From Panorpa germanica (taxonomy: Eukaryota > Arthropoda > Insecta > Mecoptera > Panorpidae): a stretch of 64,000 bases of DNA. The stretch's first letter is position 1; each line of letters starts with the position of its first letter. The position numbers and the translations under genes were made by a program. The stretch spans positions 7,440,001 to 7,504,000 of the forward strand of contig OY783203.1 of the NCBI GenBank assembly GCA_963678705.1, written 5' to 3'. This document shows positions 25,788 through 36,100 of the stretch, piece after piece. The notes beneath the pieces were generated by a model. That model worked only from the letters and a program-made list of their open reading frames with translations, had not been told where the DNA came from and did not search any database.

Positions 25788-26036
25788 TTTTTTTTTCTTA
25801 TTTAATTTATTTAACCTTGGCCTATTACAGACGAGCTCTTACTATTTTGGCAGTTTCTTAGTGGAGTGACCTCATATATGTTTACTGCACCGCTGCTTGA
25901 TAAGTTTATGATTATGTGTATACATAATTTAACTGGTTAACAACCAAACCCAAAAAATATAATTCTAGTTCGGCGATCGAACCTGAAGACGCAGCAGTCA
26001 GCGTTAAGCATCAATGCTGTCGCCCACTGTGTCGTC
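25788..26036 (-). mobile_element. SINE S1, copy with longer tRNA-like head
   Basis: Same family and orientation as 24616-24868: T-run at 25787-25796 (tail) and body block GGCCTATTACAGACG. At the right end, on the minus strand, is a longer head with GTGGGCGACAGCATT as candidate A box and GGTTCGATCGCC as B box. No clean target duplication found, so probably older. Confidence 0.65.
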
Positions 26037-27048
26037 TAATATATTATTTATTAAATTTAAATCTTTAATAACATTTGCACAACTCGAAAGCTAAAAAAAA
26101 TAATAAACATATGTATTTATATTTTATTTTATTAAGAATTTCATATTCTAATATTTGTTCCATACTAATACATATATATTCACCATTATTTCGTTACATC
26201 ATAATATAAACAAAGCCGCTAATTTTAATTACGCCTCGAGTCTCTGAAAAGATAATTACTTACTATAAATGGTTAAAATATTTCTGTTTTATGTAGCAGT
26301 TGTGATGACTTCAGAGGTCTTCAAATTTATTTATTAATCTTTTAACAAACCAATTAGACCAATCAAACAAATCTAAATATTTTGACTTTAGTGATCATTG
26401 AGCGTCTGTACTCTTAATTACATTGAACGATAAATTATTAAGATGTGTACAAATGTAGCTCTCTAACGTAAGAACTGTCTAACGTAATAAGTTTGCGGAA
26501 TAATTTGAAGTGCGCCGAATATAAGTATCATTGAAGGAATATTCCAGTATATTCAGGTATATACCTGAACATTATGCTATCATATCATTATTACGATCAC
26601 ATACTATTTAGTTTTTACTTAAGTTCTTTAAGATTTTTTGTTTGATTTAAGATTCTTTTTAATTAAGAATTGAAAACGAAATATTTTATTTTCAAACTAA
26701 AACAATATAACTGGTTTTGAATTTTAGTTTCTGTTATAGTTACAAGTACCTACATATTTCAAATGTAGTATGTTCAATTTTCGTTTTAAAACAACTACAG
26801 AATTTGGCGCGAAATGGAAAAGATTATGATTTTAATCAGATACATTACATAAGATTCCGTAGTATAAGTGTTGTACGATTATAGCATATTATACATATGC
26901 TTGACGGTCCTGTTAATCTTTAATCAATGATAAAATCAAATATAAAAGAAAATGGAATGGGATCCAAAATATGTCATAAAATTAAATATTGCGAAGAAAC
27001 GTCATTATGTTACAAGTATATGAACTGATTGAAAATTTGGCCACTTAC
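26037..27048. other. Intron 1 of the LRR gene or spacer
   Basis: Lies downstream (minus sense) of the donor at 27048. AT-rich, with no second LRR exon recognised down to the left edge; later exons are presumably outside the window or not visible to me. Confidence 0.4.
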
Positions 27049-27488
27049 AGCTTTTCGACTTCCAACGATAAATCGGCAGGCACGTCGGTGAGTCCGGCGT
27101 TGCGACAACTGAATGTTAGCTGCATCTGCCCAGTAGAACATTGACATTGATGATTCTGAAAGCCGGTGCATTTTGAGACAGTAGTCCCAGAATTAGTAGA
27201 AGCACCTCCCAAGTTGTCAAAGGCAGCTGCACCACCCCATTGCTTAAGAGCGTGGTCATACAATTCCCGCGCTTCAGTTTCCGGATCTTTTGCAACCAAA
27301 ACGGTTTCTTGAACTTCACTAGATGAGACTTTGGAACTGATGATGTCATGATATTCGGGGGGAATCACTGTGCTACTGGCAGTACTTTTATCACTCACAG
27401 TACCTGTAACTGCTGTACTTACAGGGGAAGACATAATCAAAAATAAGCACAATGCCAGGAGATCCCCCCAGCCCCATCGCGGCCCCAT
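27049..27488 (-). CDS. First coding exon of a secreted or membrane leucine-rich-repeat protein
   Basis: The 146 codons start at ATG 27488 in a good initiation context (GGCATGG). Residues about 8-25 form a hydrophobic signal-peptide core (LLALCLFLIMSSPVS), so the protein should enter the secretory pathway. A Ser/Thr-rich stretch follows, then an acidic helix-like part. The end is a cysteine cluster of LRR N-terminal cap type: CQCSTGQMQLTFSCRNAGL followed by TDVPADL, the usual lead-in to the first repeat. The exon ends at CT|gtaagt (27049/27048). The remaining exons should lie at lower coordinates and were not found. The cap plus signal peptide supports an LRR cell-surface protein; which one I cannot say. 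Confidence 0.7.
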
Positions 27489-28900
27489 GCCTATCTGGGA
27501 TCACCCCGTCACAAGCGCGGGGCCCCAGAGGCTTACCATTGTTATTAAGGCACCGATTAATGGGCCACGTTATCTGTCTCTAATAAATCTGTATGGTAAT
27601 GGTAAATCAGAATATTCAATCTGGCCGGAATGGCTTTTCGATCAGCTAGTGAAAGTTCACAACATTAATATTGACAACAAACCTGCCTGCAATACAAGCA
27701 AAACGAGCACTACAATGGTGAGGAGTAGTTGGGAGAGAACGGGGAGTTGATACTTGTTGCCAGCAACTTGTATCAAAGACACGATCACATATCAAACATA
27801 ACTATTGCGAATCAGAATCTCACAATCACCGCGACGCAAACATGTGATGTTGCAATCAAGATGCAACAATCAGTCAACAACAATCATCTGTTTTGGTACC
27901 AAAGAATATTTATACAAATCAGATTGGCACAGAACTGCACTACAAGTCTAATTGTCACTCACACAGGCACATTTCACTACACAGTCAGCAGATGCACAAA
28001 CGCACAAATGCACTTAACAATTGGATCAAACACAGAATTCAAAATACAATAAAGTCATTCACAACAATCGGAAGTACCTCGTGGGATAACCTGTCGCCCA
28101 CCGGCCCACTGAACTCTGATTACGAGTTACAAGTTACGAGTTACGACCACCGTGTGACCAAACGCTTTACGGTACGAGTACAGACTACAGGCTATAGGCT
28201 ACAGGCTACAGGATTAGTATTTTACGGTTTGTGGCCGCGCGACGTACAGTACAGTGTGCGGATACGACAGATACCCTTGTTTATAATGAATTAAAACAGT
28301 TGGCAGCTCAGCAGCTGCACGTAGTGAAACACGTAGCGACCTTGCTCCACTGCAGCGGGGACTTCGCGGACCTGCGGACTCGGCGGTCTGTCGCGTTCTA
28401 TCGCCGCGACCGTACGAGTATATCGTGGTCGGTGCGACCGTGGCGTCCGTGGCGGCACAGTTGTTCTGAGCAAGATACGACGAGTATATACAGAATACGA
28501 ACAATCGCGCGAATTCTCGTAGCGGTAGTTGACTGGTTTAATAAAACCGTGACGTGCTCTCTGGCATCTCGCACACTCAGTACGAACGACAGAAACTAGA
28601 ATCATTTGCTACTTGTGTGTTCAAATATGCTACTTTGTTTCATATAATATACACTCTAACACTAGCATAACTTCGTTCGAACATGCTAAGAGTAGAGATA
28701 GCATACATGCTTTCTTGTGAACAACCTCCTACTGCTCATGCTCGAATGCTTGACTGTCGGTACTCGCTCTGTCCGTTGTCATGAAGTGCGGGTATGTCGG
28801 GGATCGCGCCTTTCTGTTGGGGGACAACATGACGTCAGGACCCTTCCCAAAGCCCCTTGGATATCCCCCGGGCCCCAGGCCCCGTACCATAATTGCAATT
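27489..28900 (-). promoter_or_regulatory. GC-richer, CpG-bearing 5' region of the LRR gene
   Basis: Base composition changes sharply from the AT-rich surroundings to a CpG-containing stretch, strongest at 28090-28600. It lies immediately upstream of the LRR start codon, so it probably holds the 5' UTR and promoter. A TATATA-like motif on the minus strand lies near 28484-28491. Short direct repeats (ACGAGTTACAAGTTACGAGT near 28120; TACAGGCTATAGGCTACAGG near 28186) sit inside. Frames on both strands here look like shadows of composition. Confidence 0.45.
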
Positions 28901-31900
28901 GCCCCCTTTTTGCAAAAGTACACGATATTCGCTGTAGTCTGATCAAAAGCCAAGTTCACAAATATTTACGCACCTTTATAGTACACACCTTTATAGTACA
29001 AATTTCAAAATTTTCAACCACTGTTAACTTGTTCAGATATTGTCATCCCCAAAACCTCTAAAACTAACGTCGCACTTCTAAGACCCCAACACATAGAAAT
29101 TTCCAGAGATGTGCACAAATAGTTTTCAAAAGTATTTAAATACAAAATAGACCGTATTCCAGAATTCCAGAATGTGCGGAATATCGTGTATTTTTCGCGA
29201 TCGTTCCACTTATATAATTTATATGGTTAAAAAACACGTTTAACATTCTAAAAGTAAGTATAAATGGAAATAAAATAAATACCTTAGGTTAGCTACAAAT
29301 TCATAAAAATTTACAACTGATTTCACGTTAATATTAAATATACATATCGAATGCGCTTAGATCTAATCTAGTGATAATTACAAAGAAAATGGCGCATATA
29401 TAAACGCTATTGATGTAAATGGGTCAACAAACGCTAAAAGACAACATAAATAATACCACTAGTACAAGAAGTAACTTAAATTTCAGTAAAATAAACTTTT
29501 CAATCATAAACTATAGTAATTAACAATTAACACAAATAAACCGCGAATGTTTATTATTGTAGAGTTATTTATTTGATCATAAACAAACGATTTGTGAACT
29601 TATCTTTACCTCTTCATCGTGAAGCATCGTTAAATACCGAATAGATACGATCTTACAAATAACGGTTATTCAAAAATATCGCATGTACATAATTCACATA
29701 TTATACACACTTGTTAAAAATGTTTAAAACAATCACGTAAGGGAATAATCTATTACATTTATATATTATTCTGTTCAAGTAATATTCGCATTACGTATTT
29801 ATGAGTTGTGCTGTAGCATAGTTATCTTGTTTAATGGTAGAAATCAGTTAACTGAAAAGTGCGCAAGGTAGAAGTATTAAAACATTTCTAACAGATGATA
29901 AATGACATCTGATGGGCAGTTTATAACCTTAAAGATAGGTTATGTCATAATAATGCATTTATAGTTTGTATTTGTTTATGTACAAGTACGGTTGATTTAC
30001 TTACAGTATGTACATTAACAAATAAAGCTGAATAGAATAATTGACAATGAGCTGGTAGTTTATTGACGTAGCAAAACAATTTGAATAAAATCTCTCCGAA
30101 TTCTTTTTTGCAAAGTCATACATTATGAGATCATGCAATCTTTTGTTTTGCCTTAAGTTTTTAAACACTTTCTTTTTTACATTTTTATATGATGAGTATG
30201 ATGAAATATTATTTAATCGTAATAGTAAGGCAGCAATGACGAATTTACAATTAGGCAGTTACAGAAAACGTGTACAAAACGGTATTTAATAAAATATTGA
30301 CATTAACGTAACCGGAAGTGAAACGGAATATTATTTCAATTTTTAAGAATCGTAATTTTTGAAACTTATTTCAAGACTGATTAAAAATGTTGTGGTTGAA
30401 ATCATTTCAGTATTTCATATATTTAATCAGCAGAGTATTTTAAAAAGTGTTTCTTCAAAAAAAAATCACCAATTGGTACAAAATGGTACCAATAAACGAA
30501 TTCGTTTTAAAGTACGTGTTCACAAGTTGGTATTACAGCATCGGATTTATCGTTTAAATATACATGAGAAAGGAAGCGGGGGGATTAGAGCGTACAGAGA
30601 TTACAGAGGTAACATCTCAGATTATACCGCCACACGGTTCGCTACTTGAGACGATTTGCTCTTCGAACCAGGGAACTTTCGAAATCCCGGCGGCATCTCA
30701 TTTAACGAGTTCGGAAACCTATACGAACTGTGGTGATAATGTCTACGCATTCCCTCTACTTCACTTCTCTTTCGTGTTTGAGCGATAAATTCGATGCGGA
30801 AATACCGGCTTTATGCTGATTTTTAATTTAACAATTTTAATCCCCAAAGTACTGGCAGGATCCGATCACCGGAGATGTTGATTATCACTATCTACAATTG
30901 AAACAAAAACAATTGTTTTAAATACAATACAGTATAATAGAAAGTTAAACTACTGAAAACCTGATTCCACTTCAAAATATAAAAATATTCTAAAATGCTA
31001 AATTATTACCGGATATAATTTAATCTTGGAGCAAAGTGATCTATCTTTCACTTAACACTTAATCCATAAAAAGGCCAGTAATATTTCTGACGAATTTAAT
31101 GCACTAAATAATTAATCCTATAATAATTTAATCTAATTTAATCCTATAATAATTTCCCTTACATTTATAATTTAATTTCTTAAATTTAAAATTTTGAAAC
31201 CGGAGGTTCGAAACGCAGTTTGCTTCTACGTGAACTTGAAATGACTTTTTTTATTTTAATGAAAAAAAGAATGTACATTTTAATTGGAATATATGGTCTG
31301 CAATACAAGTGATGGTGGTTTCTATTCAATAAAAAATCTTGCTCTCGTTGTTTTATTCATATAAAAATACCGTCCTGTATATCGGCAGAACAAAAAGAAG
31401 TGCAAACATAAACAACATTTTTCGAATAGAAACCACCATAAAGTAAGTTAAACGGCTTAGAAAGGTCGCAAGCAATCAGGCGCAGTTGTATTGATATATT
31501 TTATGTTCAAATGCTTAATAATAACATATCAAGTAAAATATTATACCAAGAGAAAAAAACTTACATTCTTGTGAATTGATTCACAAGTTTATATTATTTA
31601 CCTCCTTATAATTAAAAAATAAACCAACACTAGAAAACCAGTGCCTATTTCCGAAACCATTTCTACTGCGAAAAATCTCCTGTTGGCCATTGTTATAGTG
31701 GTGTTTACATTGGGCCCAAACTTCAGTGAAACTATAAGGCTGATCCGAAAATCGAACTGGAAAACACTTATATCCAAAATATAATTAAATGTAAATTCAA
31801 TCTTTATCATTAGGGTCTTCTTAATGTTTTGATAATTCTAGAAAAGCTGTACGAAAAGCTAATACGAGTGCATATATAATTTTAGTTAGTGTAAATTTTA

Positions 31901-32910
31901 ATTTTCCCCATCCTTTAATATCTTTATTGTTTTCTGTTTTAAGAAATCATTAATAATTATTTTTTTAAATGATTCAGGGCTTTAAATGTCTAAAATGTTT
32001 ATTATAATTGGGAACTACATTTACGTCGACGAATTCTTTATTTATTAAATTAAACTTTACAATGAAAGTTAAAGAAAAATGCCCACCACAAATAAGGACT
32101 GGTACAGAAAGATAATAAAATAATGTTAATTTAAATGCCATCTAGGAGACTAAGATGAATTAGAAAAATGATTTCTTTAAAAACAAGTCTGCGTCTTGGA
32201 TAATTGGTTTGAACTCTAGGTAAATAAAGTTTCTAATACTCTTTGTGATTCTGAAACTTTACAATATGGATTGTCAACATTTTATAAATTACTGTCCTAC
32301 ATCTAATCAAGATTTACTTAATTCTCCGAACAGTTTTTTAATGCGAATTTGAGGTTATAGTCTTGTATTTAATTACGCTTCCGAAAGATATTTGAAAATA
32401 TATTTATAGCCTCGAATGATGGACAAAGTAGTATCATAAACAAATTTCTGTTGCATTTATAGACACCTTATTCTTACCAAACTACCATAAATCCAAGCAT
32501 AAAAAGGTAAAATACACATAAGAAAATCTGCTAATATTTTACGTACTTTTTACAATGTAAAGTACAACTTATCATTTATACATAAACCTAGTTTGTTATT
32601 TAATTTTATTTATTTAATCAATTGATAATAATACATATTTAAATTTTAAAAAAAATTACATTTTAAAAAATATCTATAAAATTTACTTTTTTAATATTAA
32701 AACAATTTAAGTATAAAATAAACAGAATTACAAGTATATAATTTATGTTCAAATTTACAGTGAATAATATTTTTAATTTACATTACAAATATATCTATTT
32801 TTAATTTTAATTTCCTAAACAATATTAACAATAACAAATATATTCACGACTGACAAATACTATTATTTATAATTATTATCCTAAATAATTATATGTATGA
32901 TATTATCACA
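28901..32910. other. Spacer between gene C and the LRR gene
   Basis: No coding exon supported. A hAT-like end is at about 29103-29150. A GC-richer patch at 30570-30800 has unexplained composition. Otherwise AT-rich, including very AT-rich sequence at 32580-32890, which would include the 3' UTR of gene C. Confidence 0.4.
29103..29150 (+). repeat. hAT-type terminal sequence, isolated
   Basis: CAGAGATGTG followed closely by AAATACAAAATA, the same start and motif as at 56936 in the lilli intron, where a hAT transposase remnant follows. No partner end was identified. Confidence 0.4.
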
Positions 32911-33107
32911 TTATAATTTATAAACCATTTTTCCATCATTTTCTTTGTTTGCAGGTGAACACTCTCCGCTTACGTTTCGAGGAACTGGACCTCCAATATT
33001 CAGACGCCTTAATTTTCGAAGAACCTTTAAGACATAGCGCACTAATTCAGGCAGCGTGCTATTTATCATCAGCGGATAATATCTGAATTCCAATTGTTCG
33101 AAGAATT
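32911..33107 (-). CDS. Gene C exon 6 (last)
   Basis: 197 nt including the stop. Acceptor ttttaag. Encodes EFFEQLE, then YYPLMINSTLPELVRYV, then a tail of about 30 residues beyond the lilli end. That tail includes PANKENDGK, which contains a KEN-box-like motif. Confidence 0.82.
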
Positions 33108-36100
33108 CTTAAAATATAAAAAGAAATATAATTAAAGTAAACTGTTTTAACAAAATTAGAACAAAAACGTTGGCTCTGAACTTTCTATAGAAGGCTGTGG
33201 TAATCTAAGCAATAATTCTATACAATTATTACATTAGGCTATTATGAATCATACAGCTGCCTAATAAGTTTATGATTATGTATGTACATAAAAAAGTTAT
33301 GATAAATAAAATTTGATTAATTATATAAAACTTTATATACTAATAACTTTTAAGTAAAAGTCGATGCATAACAAATAAGTAAATTATTTAAAAGAATGCA
33401 AATAGGAGAACACTTGTACGTACCTTTATTATTGTGCCTTTTTTTGCACATAGCGCTACTGTGGGCTTCCTGGGCATACACCAAATAGTTTAAGTCTGCA
33501 ATATGTTCGCTCTGGGTTCCATACAGCGGCGTTGGTATAAATACAGGCGGAGGATCACGTATTGGTGCAGTGTCGATTTCATTTTCTACTGCAGCAAAAA
33601 TCACTGCAGATGCACCTGGAACCGTTAGTACTGCGATGTTCTCTATTAGGAAACGAGGTGGTACCTAAAGTATTTCCATTGTATATTTATCCTACATGTC
33701 ATTTCCGTTGATATTTCTTTTAGCGGAAAAGTTCCAATTTTGATTATAAATAAAACAAAAGAACAAAGAGAAGAATAGGAAGATTATGCAGTACACAAAA
33801 TTGAATATATATATATATATTAAATTATATTATTAATTATTAATTATATTATTTAATTTTATATATAATATAATAATTATTATATTCGTCAATTTTTTGA
33901 TGTTTAATAAAATAAAAAGACTAATATGCGTTTATTAATAAATATTTCAATTTAGAATTGGACCCATAAAAAAATAATTCATAACCCAATTCGCGAATGT
34001 TTTACCCTCAAAGTAAAACCCGTTGAATCGTTTGATATATAAAATGATTAACGTGATACAAATTCCGGATTATATTTTTTAAATATTAAATTATCTAAAT
34101 ATCTGCAATCTACGCTTGCATTCTTGCTATATAGCTAAGAAATGTATGAACAGAAGAAACAAGTAGAACAGTGCGCCTGATAGGAATAGGAATAGGCAAA
34201 CCAAGTAACACCGTATAGCGTTTAGCGTATAATTGTGTTCGTGCTATTAGCCCAATCATATTAGGTTAAAAAAGGGGTCAACCTCGGAATGAAAGATAAT
34301 AAGCTGCAAATTGGTATGAACCTTTGTTTTATCATTCTAAATGTTGTCTCGAAAGTCACAATCGTTATCGTGTCCGCGTCTCAAGATATTCAAGGTCAAA
34401 GGTCACAAAAATCGGTTTTTCGCGAATATCTGGCTTCCTATCGGTTAAATGAGATTTGCATTTATTATAAAAGTTGTAGGCTATAAAATTCCCTACAACT
34501 TTTGTTTAAACTTTTTTTTCATACAACCAACCGTTTTGAAGGTAGAGCGCGAAGAGTGCACATCGTACAGTCATATACGGCCTAATGCAAGGTCAAGCGT
34601 GAGTTATAGTTATGAGTACGTTATAAAGTCAATTATTTACTTGGAAATTATAATTATTAAACAATGCCTATTATTTATGTACTAACTATTAATTATTTAT
34701 ATTTAATTAAAGTAAGTAACTTGATTATTTATATATAATTATTCATATTTAACTATTTAAGTATAAAATATTATTAATTCTGGATTATATATTTTAGTTT
34801 TATTTTAAGTTAAAATGATAGTAAGAGTATATATTTTACACATATTTTTATTTATTATTAAATACGGCATAATATACATTTGTCAAAATGTGAGTTCAAA
34901 TATCAAAAGTATCTTTGTTGATTTTAATTGTAATGAAATTGGAAATGGAAGCTAATTATCTTCTTCTTCTTCGTCGTCTTCTTCTTCTTGTCGCTCAAAA
35001 ATGTTCGATTCATTGTCATCATCCTCATTATCTGTCATGTTCATCTCCAAACCTTCCAGAATATCGGGATCATATGTATTTTCTTCATCGGGATTACTTG
35101 GATACAGTGAAGCGTTGAGGCAAGCTTGTCCGTTGCACTGGCCGCAAGCTAAAGAACATTGTAGCCCTGATTTTCTGCATCCACAGCGGGAACCACAACC
35201 ATTTTTGCAATTGCAAAATATTACGTTTAGTAGTTCGGCTGGTGCTGGAGGTAATAACGTTCGTATGGGCTCCAGCATTTCATTTTCAAGCATCCAGCCC
35301 CATTCTTGAGGTTCTAAGTCCTTCCCTAACCACGTTTGAATCTGGTAGTAGACACGTTTTATGTGTTGATGAGCTGCTACACTTGTTGGTGGAAGTGTTG
35401 ACAGTTGTACAGGTTTATTTAGTTTTGTAAATTTGATGAATTGCGTGTAGCGGAAATGATCAATGTTGTCCTCAGATTTTGGAACATTATATAATGCCAA
35501 CAAGATGCGCACTCCATTTTCTAATAATGTTTGTTTTGGGCAGTTTTCTTGTTGAAATACTTCCACCAGTTTATCTAAATTAGGAATTTTTTCCAATGCT
35601 CTAGTAACAGTTTTTTTTCCTTTTTTAAATAGCGCAGAAGTCGTGTCACAGCCACTGAATGCGTGTAAAAATAAAATGTGCTTTTTAGTACGAGGATATT
35701 GGTCAAAACTTTTAGTAGAATATATTTGTGTTTTGACATTGCCTTTGCCAACTTTTTTCAAAAAAATTTCCTGATGATGTGACTGAGTACGTCCAATTAA
35801 AATAACGAGCAAATCGATATCTTCTCCTATGATGACAGCAGTCTTTTGATGTTCTGATAAGGCAATAGCTGTGTCAATGATGAGAACATCAGCATCATCT
35901 CTGGCTGAATAAAAAATCTCGTTCATTGCTTGAGTGACTTGATCATCTTGGCGAGGCTTTTTATCTGCAGATGGTACTCGGGTTAAAAAGTTGGTATAGC
36001 AAATAGTATGATACTTTGCTTCAGCAGCGATCAAATCATACTCGTAATATATACGTTCCTTTACTAATTCTCCTAAGGAATCGTTTCGTTCTTCTGCTCT

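Noticed and set aside
27370-28605. Several plus- and minus-strand frames
   Set aside because: Overlap the LRR first exon in antisense or arise from the GC-richer 5' region; no domain or consistent splice sites.
30359-30788. Plus-strand frames of 96 and 74 codons
   Set aside because: No similarity recognised; they follow the local composition patch.
31195-31235. tRNA-like B box (GGTTCGAAACG)
   Set aside because: No A box or acceptor-stem pairing at the right distance.
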